A stretch of 64,000 nucleotides of DNA from assembly GCF_900188125.1 (NCBI RefSeq), contig NZ_FZOW01000008.1, positions 231,027-295,026 of the forward strand, read 5' to 3'. Numbering within the stretch: position 1 is the first letter of the stretch; each line of letters begins with the position of its first letter. Source of the DNA: Rhodococcoides kyotonense. Its GTDB lineage: Bacteria; Actinomycetota; Actinomycetes; Mycobacteriales; Mycobacteriaceae. Positions 47,452 through 55,529 of this stretch are shown piece by piece. The notes below the pieces were generated by a model. It saw only the letters and a program-made list of their open reading frames with translations, did no database searches and had not been told where the DNA came from. The translations under genes were made by a program, and so were the position numbers.

Positions 47452-48773
47452 TACGCCGGGAGGTTCGGGGTGATCTGGCGGTCGATGATCTGCTGCAGCT
47501 GATCCTGGACGCTTGCGAATGTGGTTGCGACGTCGGCGTTCTGCAGAGCGATCTGCTCGAGTCCGGTGCCGATGATCTTGTCACCGCCGGGAACGAACAC
47601 GCGTGCGTAGTCCTGCGAACGCGTCCGCGCGAGCTGGTCGACAGCCGTCTTGGCGTTGGGGTTCGCCGCGAGGAACTCGATCTCGCTCGGATCTTCCTGC
47701 GCCGACTTGCGGACCGGCATGTAGCCCGTGTTCTGCGAGAAGTAGGCCGTGCTGGACGCATTGGTGAAGAAGTCGATGAACTTGAGCGCGTTGACCTTAC
47801 GCTCCTCCGAGATCTTCGACGGGATGGCGAGGCCTGCTCCGCCCGTCGGGCATCCGGGTTGTCCGTCGGTAGCCGGCAGGAATGCGGTACCGAACTCGAA
47901 CGACGCATTCTGCGTGATACCGGACAGGTCGCCGGTGGAGGCGATGGTCGAGGCGATGATGCCCGCGCCGAAGTCGTTCGCGATGTCGTTGGAGACGTTG
48001 GCGTACTTCTTGGTGTGGATCATGTCCTTCAGGAACTGACCTGCCGCAATTGTATTGGGGTCGTTGAACTTCAAGTCGAAGCCGTCGGAGTAGGCACCAC
48101 CGAACGTCCAGATCGGACCCTCGAACGTCCACCCGAGGTAATCGACCGCGTTGCCCCAGCCGTGGGCGAGCTTGCCGTTTCCGACGACGGCCTGGATGCG
48201 CGGGCCCCACTCGTCGAATTCCTGCCACGTGGCCGGGCCACGGTCCGGCAGTCCTGCGGCGGCCCATACCTCTTTGTTGTAGTAGAACAGCGGGGTCGAG
48301 CGGGCATACGGAAGGGCCCAGTGGTTGCCGTTCCAGTCGTAGTCGGCGAGAAGGGAATCGACGTAGTCGCTTGAATCGACACCGGCTGCGTCGAAGTGCT
48401 GGTCGAGCGGTTCGATGGCGCCGGTCAGAGCGAAGTTGAACCACCAGACGTCGGACAGCACGACGACGTCGGGCACATCGTTGCCGGACAACGACGCGTT
48501 GAACTTCTGCGCGACCTCTTCGTAGTTCTTGCCACCGTCGATGAGATTGACCGTCAGGCCGGGGTTCTCGGCCTGGAAGCGCGAGATGAGTTCCTTCTCG
48601 AACTCCTGCGACTTGCCGGGGTGGCTCGACCAGAAGTTGATGGTGCTCGCGTCGCCACCCGATGCCTCGGATCCGGACGAGCTGGTTCCTGGGCTGCTGC
48701 ACGCAGCAAGGGCAGCGCCTGCGGCCAGAGTGCCGGTGAGCGTGAGGAATCCGCGGCGATTGATGTTAGCCAT
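47451..48773 (-). CDS. ugpB: ABC transporter substrate-binding lipoprotein (UgpB-like)
   Basis: A 440-residue family-1 solute-binding protein. The signal region has NRRGFLTLTG (Tat-like) and the lipobox LAAC. The mature part opens STINFWSSHPGKSQEFEKELI, typical of sugar or glycerol-phosphate binders. The gene order matches mycobacterial ugpAEBC, where UgpB binds glycerophosphocholine. The alternative is a disaccharide or other sugar. Assignment rests on order and general similarity, not on binding residues. Confidence 0.82.
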   Translation of the reverse strand: MANINRRGFLTLTGTLAAGAALAACSSPGTSSSGSEASGGDASTINFWSSHPGKSQEFEKELISRFQAENPGLTVNLIDGGKNYEEVAQKFNASLSGNDVPDVVVLSDVWWFNFALTGAIEPLDQHFDAAGVDSSDYVDSLLADYDWNGNHWALPYARSTPLFYYNKEVWAAAGLPDRGPATWQEFDEWGPRIQAVVGNGKLAHGWGNAVDYLGWTFEGPIWTFGGAYSDGFDLKFNDPNTIAAGQFLKDMIHTKKYANVSNDIANDFGAGIIASTIASTGDLSGITQNASFEFGTAFLPATDGQPGCPTGGAGLAIPSKISEERKVNALKFIDFFTNASSTAYFSQNTGYMPVRKSAQEDPSEIEFLAANPNAKTAVDQLARTRSQDYARVFVPGGDKIIGTGLEQIALQNADVATTFASVQDQLQQIIDRQITPNLPA

Positions 48774-48805
48774 GAGTGTTCTTTCTCTTCAGGGAGTGAA
48801 GCGGA

Positions 48806-49693
48806 TCAGCCTTTGACCGCACCGGAGGTGAGGCCCTTGATCATGTGGCGTTGCAAGGCAAGGAAAACGATGAGGATGGGCAGGATCGTCAGTACCGTCG
48901 CGGCCATGACTGCGCCCCAGTTGGTGTAGCCCTCGCTGTTCTGCAGCAGCGTGAGACCGACGGGTAGCGGCGCGACGGACGAGTCGTCGGACATCAGGAA
49001 CGGCCAGAGGTATTCGTTCCACTCGTTGACGATGGTGATGATCGCGAACGCCACCATCGTCGGCCCCGACAGCGGAAGCACGACCCGGAACAGCAATCGG
49101 AACGGGCCTGCCCCGTCCATCCGCGCGGCTTCGATGATCTCGGCGGGCAGCGACAGGAAGTGGTTGCGCATCAAGAACGTTCCGAACGCGACACCGGCCA
49201 AAGGAATGATGATGCCTTGGAACGTGTTTCGCCACCCCAGCTCGGAGATCAACGAGTAGTTCGAGATCACGGTGATCTGGTTGGGCACCATCAGTGCGGC
49301 GATGATGACGAGGAAGACGACGTTCTTGCCCGGGAACCGCAGGAACACGAGTCCGTACGCGCTGAGAACACCGAGAACGAACTTGATCGACGCGATCGCG
49401 CTCGTGATGATCAGCGAGTTGCGCAGGTACGTGAAGAACGGCACTTCGGTCGTCGCCTCCGAGTAGTTCTCGGGGCGGAACGAACTCGGCCACCACGTGA
49501 CCGGCTGGACGTAGATGTCGCCGCGTTCCTTGAACGACGTCATCAGAATCCAGAACAGTGGAAGCCCGATCATGATCAGTACCAACACCATTGCGATGTA
49601 GCCGAACACAGTCGACAGCCTGCGACTGCGCTGAGGATCCCGCGGCTGTGCGCGGGCGGTGTCCTCGTGTTCCTTCTTCATGGTGATGGTCAT
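48806..49693 (-). CDS. ugpE: ABC transporter permease (UgpE-like)
   Basis: A 295-residue CUT1 permease with six helices after a charged N-terminal tail. The EAA loop is AEIIEAARMDGAGPFRLLFRVVLPLSGP. Its ATG overlaps the stop of the preceding permease gene by 4 nt (ATGA). It forms the channel with UgpA. A 32-nt gap separates it from ugpB. Confidence 0.87.
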   Translation of the reverse strand: MTITMKKEHEDTARAQPRDPQRSRRLSTVFGYIAMVLVLIMIGLPLFWILMTSFKERGDIYVQPVTWWPSSFRPENYSEATTEVPFFTYLRNSLIITSAIASIKFVLGVLSAYGLVFLRFPGKNVVFLVIIAALMVPNQITVISNYSLISELGWRNTFQGIIIPLAGVAFGTFLMRNHFLSLPAEIIEAARMDGAGPFRLLFRVVLPLSGPTMVAFAIITIVNEWNEYLWPFLMSDDSSVAPLPVGLTLLQNSEGYTNWGAVMAATVLTILPILIVFLALQRHMIKGLTSGAVKG

Positions 49694-50619
49694 CGCTGAT
49701 CGTCCCGATCCATGATGCGAACCTGCACGAGCGTGATGATCAGCAGGATGACGAACATGATCGTCGCCACCGTCGCGCCGTAGCCGGCTCGGAAGTTACG
49801 GAAAGTTTCCTCGTATACCTGGAACACCATCGTGGTGGTGCCGTTGCCGAGCGGGCCGCCGCGCGTCATCACGTTGATGATGTCGAAGACCTGCAGCGAG
49901 TTGAGAAGCACGGTGATCGACAGGAAGAACGTCGTCGGACGCAGTTGCGGCAGAAGGACTTTACGGAATGTGGTCCACTTCGAGGCGCGGTCGATCTCGG
50001 CGGCTTCCATCAGTTCCTTGCGCGTGCCCTGGAGAGCGGCGAGGTAGATGACGAACGTGTAGCCGAGGTTCTTCCACAGGTAGGTCACCGTCACCATGAA
50101 CAGCGCCCAGTTCGGATCCTGGTAGAAGTCCGGCGACGTCAGGCCGACCCTCTGCAGGAGGTCCTGCACGAGACCGAAATTCGGGTCGAACACGAACTGG
50201 AACGCGATACCGATCGCGGCGCCGGAGATGACGAACGGAGCGAACACCGCGGAACGGACGAAGTTGCGGCCGCGCAGCTTTCGGTCCAGAAGCATGGCGA
50301 GGATCAGGCCCAGCACGAGGCTTCCGACGACCGCGGCGACCGTGAAGATGACGGTGTTGGACACGATGGTCCACGTGTCGTCGCGCGAGAACCATTCCCG
50401 ATAGTTCGCGAGTCCGATGAAAGTCGATGTGGGAGAGGACAAGTTCCAGTCGTAGAAAGAGAACTGGAAGTTCTCGACGAGTGGCCGGTAGGTGAACACG
50501 GCCAGCAGCACGAGGTTGGGGCCGAGAAGGATCAGGAAGAGCGCATAGTCACTCCACGGTCTGCCGAAGAAACTCCTTCGGCGTGCTGTGGGCAGCACTC
50601 GTTCCGTTGTTGTACTCAC
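49690..50619 (-). CDS. ugpA: ABC transporter permease (UgpA-like)
   Basis: A 309-residue CUT1 permease, first gene of the operon, starting at a GTG (50619). Six helices are visible. The EAA loop is RKELMEAAEIDRASKWTTFRKVLLPQL. The promoter should lie in 50620-50700, before family-1 copy 4. No regulator gene is adjacent. Confidence 0.87.
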   Translation of the reverse strand: MSTTTERVLPTARRRSFFGRPWSDYALFLILLGPNLVLLAVFTYRPLVENFQFSFYDWNLSSPTSTFIGLANYREWFSRDDTWTIVSNTVIFTVAAVVGSLVLGLILAMLLDRKLRGRNFVRSAVFAPFVISGAAIGIAFQFVFDPNFGLVQDLLQRVGLTSPDFYQDPNWALFMVTVTYLWKNLGYTFVIYLAALQGTRKELMEAAEIDRASKWTTFRKVLLPQLRPTTFFLSITVLLNSLQVFDIINVMTRGGPLGNGTTTMVFQVYEETFRNFRAGYGATVATIMFVILLIITLVQVRIMDRDDQR

Positions 50620-50700
50620 TGCGGGGACTGTGCTCAGCCATTGTGAACGGTCGTTGAACCACTCGGAAATTCAGCAGTAAGTTGAAGCCAAAACCTGCTC

Positions 50701-50758
50701 CATGTGCACGGAAATACATAGCCCTCTATGGATTTCCGTGCACGTGCGACGAAGTCGC
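50701..50758. repeat. family-1 palindromic element, copy 4
   Basis: The arms are 50701-50721 and 50726-50746 around a CCCT loop. Relative to other copies GAAAA/TTTTC has become GGAAA/TTTCC, a change on both arms that keeps pairing. Two other positions are mismatched. GCGAC-GAA-GTCGC follows at 50746-50758, and the L,D-transpeptidase stop codon (minus strand) begins at the next base, 50759. It separates that gene from the ugpA promoter. Confidence 0.9.
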
Positions 50759-51667
50759 CTACCGGTTCCAGTCGCCCAGACCGTCAGCGCCGCTGAGCGT
50801 GCCGCCTGCGGTGTTCGAGACGACGACCGGGTCACCCTTCTGCGAGTTCTCGAAGAACCACTGGCCGTCCTCGGTGCTGACGTTGAGGCAGCCGTGGCTG
50901 ACGTTCTCGTATCCCTGCGAATCGACGGACCACGGCGCGGCGTGGACGAAGATGCCGCTGTAGGAGATGCGCGTCGCGTATTCGACGTACGTGCGGTAGC
51001 CCTCGGGTGAGTCGACCGGGACGCCGTACGTGGAAGAGTCCATGTACATGTCGCGGAACTTCTCGCCGACGATGTAGGTGCCGTTCGGGGTCTCGTGCCC
51101 CGGTTTGCCGAACGACGTCGGCATCGTGCGCACCACCTCGCCGTTGCGCGTGACGGTGATGGTCTTGGTGGCGTCGTCGGCGGTGGTGATGAACGAGTCA
51201 CCCGTCGAGAAGTCCGCGCGTGCGCCACCCGCTTCGACGGTCACCGACGTGTGCGCCGGGTAGAACTCGTTGGGCAGCCAGCGGACCTGTGTGTCGTTGA
51301 TCCAGTAGAAGTGGCCGTCGACTGCAGGCGACGTGGTCACCCGAATCGCACGTTCGGCTGCGCCGCGATCGCCGATGGCCTCGTTGAACCGAATTGCGAT
51401 CGGCTGCGCCACGCCGACGACCTCACCCGAGTTGGGTGTGATCGACGGATCGGAGAAATTCGCGGGTGCGAGACGCTGCAACGGAGACTCGGGCGCAGGG
51501 ACCGGCAGGGCCGGATCGGACGAACCGGGGAATCCAGGCACCTCGGGACCGCCGGGCCACAACGGGGCGGCCTGAGCGGGCGCGGCGAGTGCGACGGCAG
51601 CGGACGCGGCGACCGCAACCAGTGCGATCCGCGAGACGAAAGACTTCATGATGTTCTTCAGTTCCAT
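50759..51667 (-). CDS. L,D-transpeptidase (YkuD domain) with N-terminal Ig-like domain
   Basis: A secreted protein of about 302 residues. The signal peptide ends around AAPAQAAPL. An Ig-like domain (RFNEAIGDRGAAERAIRV, TQVRWLPNEFYPAHTSVTVE) precedes the catalytic YkuD domain. The active site is GIFVHAAPW and SHGCLNVS, with the catalytic Cys in HGC. It should form 3-3 cross-links in peptidoglycan, as LdtMt2 does. The start may be ATG 51667 or ATG 51649; neither has a strong ribosome binding site. Confidence 0.92.
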   Translation of the reverse strand: MELKNIMKSFVSRIALVAVAASAAVALAAPAQAAPLWPGGPEVPGFPGSSDPALPVPAPESPLQRLAPANFSDPSITPNSGEVVGVAQPIAIRFNEAIGDRGAAERAIRVTTSPAVDGHFYWINDTQVRWLPNEFYPAHTSVTVEAGGARADFSTGDSFITTADDATKTITVTRNGEVVRTMPTSFGKPGHETPNGTYIVGEKFRDMYMDSSTYGVPVDSPEGYRTYVEYATRISYSGIFVHAAPWSVDSQGYENVSHGCLNVSTEDGQWFFENSQKGDPVVVSNTAGGTLSGADGLGDWNR

Positions 51668-51713
51668 TCTTCTCGTGCGTACGGCCCAGTGACACCACAG
51701 GCAAGCGAAACCA

Positions 51714-51739
51714 ACTGCCATTAACACACACGTGGCAGT
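51714..51739. promoter_or_regulatory. ACTGCCA-N12-TGGCAGT inverted repeat
   Basis: A 7-bp inverted repeat (51714-51720 and 51733-51739) lies between the HdeD-like stop and the L,D-transpeptidase start, both minus strand. The interior is AT-rich. It could be an operator for the transpeptidase gene or a weak terminator. Confidence 0.4.
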
Positions 51740-51763
51740 GAATTGCTAATCGATTCGCCGGGT

Positions 51764-52357
51764 CTAGGTGATCCCGGCTTTCTTGGCCGCCGAACGCACC
51801 TGGAATGCGGAGATCACGAACAGAAGACCGAACACGATCGCGAACACGCCGACGAGCCACACGATGCTCAGAATGCCGCTGACCGGGAAGAACACGAGCA
51901 CGAGGCCGAACAGCAACTCGATCGCACCGGCGACGAGGAGCAGAACCCAATGCGTCGTACTATCCAATGCGCGAAGCCGGAAAGACCCGACTATTTCGAG
52001 AATTCCACCGATAATCGCCCAGATTCCGATGACGAATACCGCTGCGAGCGCCGTTATCTCCGGCCAGACAAAGGCGACGATTCCGGCACCCAGCGACACG
52101 ATTCCACCGAGCAACCACCAGACCCATCCCGGCTGCACGTGGCGCGCCCGGATCGACCGGACGATGGCCGAGATACCGTCGACGACGGCGTAAGCACCGA
52201 ACACGACGACGATCGCCCAGACCGTGACCGCAGGCCACACCAGCGCGACGACGCCGAACACGATGGCCAGGATGCCGCGGAGCAGCACCGCCCACCACAG
52301 ATCCTTGCCTATACGGAGAAGAGCTTCTTCGTTGTTCGACAGCTTTGGATCGGTCAT
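51764..52357 (-). CDS. HdeD family membrane protein (DUF308)
   Basis: A 197-residue integral membrane protein with six helices arranged as repeated two-helix units: LLRGILAIVFGVVALVWPAVTV, then LGGIVSLGAGIVAFVWPEITA, then GAIELLFGLVLVFFPVSG. This internal repetition is the DUF308/HdeD pattern. The enteric HdeD helps acid resistance; the actinobacterial members are uncharacterised. It lies 97 nt upstream of the L,D-transpeptidase gene on the same strand. Confidence 0.88.
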   Translation of the reverse strand: MTDPKLSNNEEALLRIGKDLWWAVLLRGILAIVFGVVALVWPAVTVWAIVVVFGAYAVVDGISAIVRSIRARHVQPGWVWWLLGGIVSLGAGIVAFVWPEITALAAVFVIGIWAIIGGILEIVGSFRLRALDSTTHWVLLLVAGAIELLFGLVLVFFPVSGILSIVWLVGVFAIVFGLLFVISAFQVRSAAKKAGIT

Positions 52358-52403
52358 TTCGCTGGCTCCACTCCGTGCGTTGACATCGGTAAACCCACCT
52401 TCT

Positions 52404-52940
52404 CTAGGGCAGAGCGACTACAGAACTCCAGGACGTGATTCCGTCGGACAGACAGACCTGCCCGGTCGTGACATTGACTGCGAGGCCGGCGCCCGCGTTG
52501 CAGAGCACGCCCTCCTCGACGGTGCCGACGAAGGTCTGACCTCGTTCGAGAGACACCGCGAGAGCGATCGCACCCGGATCCGGCGAGACGATGGACACCG
52601 AATCACGGCCCGTCGACACTGCGCCGACGCGTCCGGACACCGTTTCCGCCGCAGCGACACCACCCGATGACGCCAGCCCGAACGCCCCGCCTGCCAGGTC
52701 GGCGCGAGCGAATGCCACCGCGTCGACCGCTCGGGCGTAGGCGCTGGACGTGTCGTCGATTCGAACACCGCACGCGGAGGTGCCGTCCACCGACACCGTG
52801 TCCGTGCCGGGCGCCGGCGTACAGGACAGATCCGCCGCCGTTGCCGTGCCCGACGACAGCAGTGTCGCCGCGATCCCCAGCGCAGCAGCCGAGCCGATCA
52901 GCGCGATCGTCCGCCCGATGTCCCCACCGATCCCCACCAC
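52404..52940 (-). CDS. secreted actinobacterial protein of unknown function
   Basis: A 178-residue protein starting at a GTG (52940) with GGGAGGG 6 nt upstream. A signal peptide ends near ATAADL (about residue 36). The mature part has four cysteines (CTPAPGTD, ACGV, LCNAG, VCLSD) and a beta-rich domain full of Ala, Gly, Ser and Val. I do not recognise a family with confidence (it may be DUF6764). It is divergent from the glycosyltransferase operon at 53093. Confidence 0.7.
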   Translation of the reverse strand: MVGIGGDIGRTIALIGSAAALGIAATLLSSGTATAADLSCTPAPGTDTVSVDGTSACGVRIDDTSSAYARAVDAVAFARADLAGGAFGLASSGGVAAAETVSGRVGAVSTGRDSVSIVSPDPGAIALAVSLERGQTFVGTVEEGVLCNAGAGLAVNVTTGQVCLSDGITSWSSVVALP

Positions 52941-52969
52941 GTCGAACCCTCCCCGCTCCTCCGACGGCG

Positions 52970-52984
52970 AAACCCCTCGGGTTT
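52970..52984. promoter_or_regulatory. AAACCC-CTC-GGGTTT dyad in a divergent intergenic region
   Basis: A perfect 6-bp inverted repeat with a 3-nt spacer lies 30 nt before the secreted protein gene (-) and 108 nt before the glycosyltransferase operon (+). Its place between two 5' ends favours a regulator site over a terminator. Confidence 0.35.
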
Positions 52985-53092
52985 GGATTCTGCCACTACA
53001 GGGGAAGTCGTACGGGTTCTACGAGATCCTCGGACGAAACCCGTCGAGCAGCCGGCGGTCCCACCCTTGCCGACCTGGGTTCGGATGCCGAC

Positions 53093-53857
53093 ATGCCGGT
53101 CGCCTCCTCGACTCCGGGCCCCACGTGGTCGGCCGCGCAGAGCGGACGTACGGCGTTGATCGATTTCCCGACAGATGTACGACGGGCTGTTGTCGTCGTG
53201 CCGGTTCACGACGAAGAAGACCTGCTACAGGCGTGTCTGGGCGCCCTCGGCGAGGCGCAATGTCACCTCGAGAGCATCGATGTGCAGACGGTCGTCGTAC
53301 TCGATTCGTGTTCCGACCGGTCCGAGTCCATCGCTGTCCGCTGGGCCCGCGAGCACAGTGCGCGGTCGGTGATCTCGGTCGCGATGCGCAACGTCGGGGC
53401 CGCTCGGGCGGCGGGTTTCGCAGCCCAGGACGGCGCTCCCGACACGTGGTTCGCGACGACGGACGCCGACAGCGTGACGCGTCCCGATTGGTTGGCGTCA
53501 CAAATCGCGCATGCCCGACGCGGCGCCGGTGCCGTCGCCGGGACGGTCCGCGTGGATCTCGACGCGCTGCCGGAGTCGATGGCCGCGGCGTACCGGTCCA
53601 GCTATCACGACCGCCCTGGTCATCGCCATGTTCACGGCGCCAACCTCGGTGTGCGCGCCGACGCGTACCGACGCATCGGCGGCTTCGCGCCACTGGCCAC
53701 CGACGAGGACGTCGACCTGATCCGACGACTGGAGAAGGCCCGTGTTCCGGTGGTCTACGCGTGTGACTCACCGGTCTCGACGTCGAATCGACTGCACGGG
53801 CGAGCGCCCGACGGTTTCGCTGCACATCTTCTGTCTCTGGACGAGGCGGCTCGATGA
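53093..53857 (+). CDS. family 2 glycosyltransferase
   Basis: A 254-residue GT-A fold glycosyltransferase from the ATG at 53093. VVVVPVHDEEDLLQACLGAL is the nucleotide-sugar binding start, DSCSDRS and TTDADS give the acidic metal-binding positions, and HVHGANLGVRADAYRRIGGF and DEDVDLIRRLE complete the acceptor half. There are no membrane helices. It is the first gene of a four-gene operon coupled by 4-7 nt overlaps to a dehydrogenase-like protein, a PIG-L deacetylase and a methyltransferase. Together these suggest modification of an amino-sugar compound. Confidence 0.85.
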   Translation: MPVASSTPGPTWSAAQSGRTALIDFPTDVRRAVVVVPVHDEEDLLQACLGALGEAQCHLESIDVQTVVVLDSCSDRSESIAVRWAREHSARSVISVAMRNVGAARAAGFAAQDGAPDTWFATTDADSVTRPDWLASQIAHARRGAGAVAGTVRVDLDALPESMAAAYRSSYHDRPGHRHVHGANLGVRADAYRRIGGFAPLATDEDVDLIRRLEKARVPVVYACDSPVSTSNRLHGRAPDGFAAHLLSLDEAAR

Positions 53858-54795
53858 CTGTCGACGCCCGCCTCCGACGATGGATCGACGATGGGGCACT
53901 GCCGCTGCCCGGTTCGGGCCGAACCGAGGAACGCTGGCGCAGACTGGCCGCGCTGAGCCGCGAGGACACCGTTCTCGGCAGGCTCGCCGAGGCGCATTCC
54001 GACGCGCTCGCGATACTCGTCGAACTCGGAGGACCTGCACCAGGACCGGGCCGAATCTGGGGAGTGTGGGCGGCAGAGCCACCGTCACCGGTTCTCGACG
54101 CCTTCCCCACTGCCGAGGGCTGGACACTGACCGGCGTGAAGCCGTGGTGCTCGGGAGCGAACCTGTGCACCGACGCGTTGGTGACGGCCCGCGTCGGGGA
54201 TCGTCGGAGGCTGTTCGCCGTCGACGTGACGCAGGACGCGTGCACTCCCATTCCGGACACGTGGCACGCAGTGGGCATGGCGGACAGCGATTCCGGGCAC
54301 GTACGGTTCGACCACGCGACGGCACATCCGGTCGGTGAACCGGGCGCGTACATCGAACGTCCCGGCTTCTGGCACGGTGCCATCGCCGTGGCCGCATGCT
54401 GGTACGGAAGTGCATGCGGTGTCGCCGACACGCTGCATGCCGCAATGCGATCGGGTTCCGACGCGCATGCCGCCGCCCACCTCGGTGCCGTCGCCGCCGG
54501 GCTGCGTGCGGCGTCGAGCTCCTTGAAAGTCGCTGCAGCCGAGATTGATTCGGATCCACTCGACGAGACCGGCCGCGGTCGTTTTCGTGCGCGAGAAGTC
54601 CGAGCGATCGTCGAGGCTGCAGCGTCGGACTGCATCGATCGCGTCGGACGCGCTCTCGGCGCATCACCGTTGTGTGCGAACGCCGAGCATGCCCGACGCG
54701 TCGCAGACCTGACCGTCTACCTTCGACAGAGTCACGCCGAAAAAGACCTCGCCGCACTCGGCGAGGACGTCGCCAAGGAGGACAACCCATGGTAG
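53854..54795 (+). CDS. acyl-CoA dehydrogenase-like flavoprotein, short divergent
   Basis: A 313-residue protein from an ATG that overlaps the glycosyltransferase stop. It keeps the middle-domain flavin signature (GWTLTGVKPWCSGANLCTDALVTA) and the C-terminal helical bundle. It is about 70 residues shorter than standard acyl-CoA dehydrogenases, and I do not see the usual catalytic Glu block. It may oxidise or merely bind an acyl or amino compound. It shares the operon with PIG-L and NodS-like genes, so a role in a small glycolipid pathway is more likely than beta-oxidation. Confidence 0.75.
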   Translation: MTVDARLRRWIDDGALPLPGSGRTEERWRRLAALSREDTVLGRLAEAHSDALAILVELGGPAPGPGRIWGVWAAEPPSPVLDAFPTAEGWTLTGVKPWCSGANLCTDALVTARVGDRRRLFAVDVTQDACTPIPDTWHAVGMADSDSGHVRFDHATAHPVGEPGAYIERPGFWHGAIAVAACWYGSACGVADTLHAAMRSGSDAHAAAHLGAVAAGLRAASSSLKVAAAEIDSDPLDETGRGRFRAREVRAIVEAAASDCIDRVGRALGASPLCANAEHARRVADLTVYLRQSHAEKDLAALGEDVAKEDNPW

Positions 54796-55529
54796 ACAAC
54801 AGCTTCGATGGAAGTGAGGCAGGCACACCCGAATCCGTATGGCACGCATGGGATCGCACGTTCCCGCCACTCGATCTCACACCGTGCCGCGAATTGGTCG
54901 TCGTTGCACCGCATCCCGACGACGAGATACTCGGCGTCGGCGGGCTGATGGCCGTCGCGTCAGCTGCGGGTGTTCCTGTGACCATCGTGGCCGTCACCGA
55001 CGGCGGCGGCTCGCACGAAGGTTCGCCCACACTGTCGAAGGAACAGCTGATCGCCGAGCGGCCCGAAGAGTCGCGTCGGGCATTGGAGAAGCTGTCCGTG
55101 CAGGCAGATCCGATCCGCCTCGGCATCGGCGACGGCGCCGTCGCCGATCGGGAGGACGACATCGCCGACGCACTGGCGGACATTGCCGGTTCGGGGGCCT
55201 GGTGCCTGACGACATGGCGAGGCGATCGGCACCCCGATCACGAGGCCACCGCCCGCGCGTGCTGGAAAGTAGCTTCGCGCACTGGGATTCGAGTCGTCGA
55301 ATATCCGGTGTGGATGTGGCACTGGGCGAAGCCGGACCATCCGGACGTGCCGTGGGAACGGGCACGCGCCGTCGCGCTCGACCCACACATACAGTCCGCG
55401 AAACACGCTGCGGTACAGGAGTTTCGGACGCAGATCGCCCCACTGTCGGACCACCCGGCCGACCGAGCGGTACTGCCTCCCCACGTTCTCGACCGATTGC
55501 TCCGACCGTACGAGGTGGTGTTCGCGTGA
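54789..55529 (+). CDS. PIG-L family deacetylase
   Basis: A 246-residue zinc-dependent N-deacetylase (LmbE/MshB fold) from the ATG at 54789, 7 nt inside the previous gene. The metal-binding APHPDDE motif is near residue 40 and the second HPDH motif near residue 147; DGGGSHEGSP lies between. Family members remove acetyl from N-acetylglucosamine-type groups on lipids, mycothiol precursors or antibiotics. Its neighbours (a glycosyltransferase and a methyltransferase of the NodS type) fit deacetylation followed by N-methylation. Confidence 0.9.
   Translation: MVDNSFDGSEAGTPESVWHAWDRTFPPLDLTPCRELVVVAPHPDDEILGVGGLMAVASAAGVPVTIVAVTDGGGSHEGSPTLSKEQLIAERPEESRRALEKLSVQADPIRLGIGDGAVADREDDIADALADIAGSGAWCLTTWRGDRHPDHEATARACWKVASRTGIRVVEYPVWMWHWAKPDHPDVPWERARAVALDPHIQSAKHAAVQEFRTQIAPLSDHPADRAVLPPHVLDRLLRPYEVVFA

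Noticed and set aside
53019..54635. 538-codon open frame on the minus strand opposite the glycosyltransferase and dehydrogenase-like genes
   Set aside because: Composition is Arg/Ser/Pro-rich shadow sequence with no recognisable domain; the + strand genes have clear motifs and overlapping starts.
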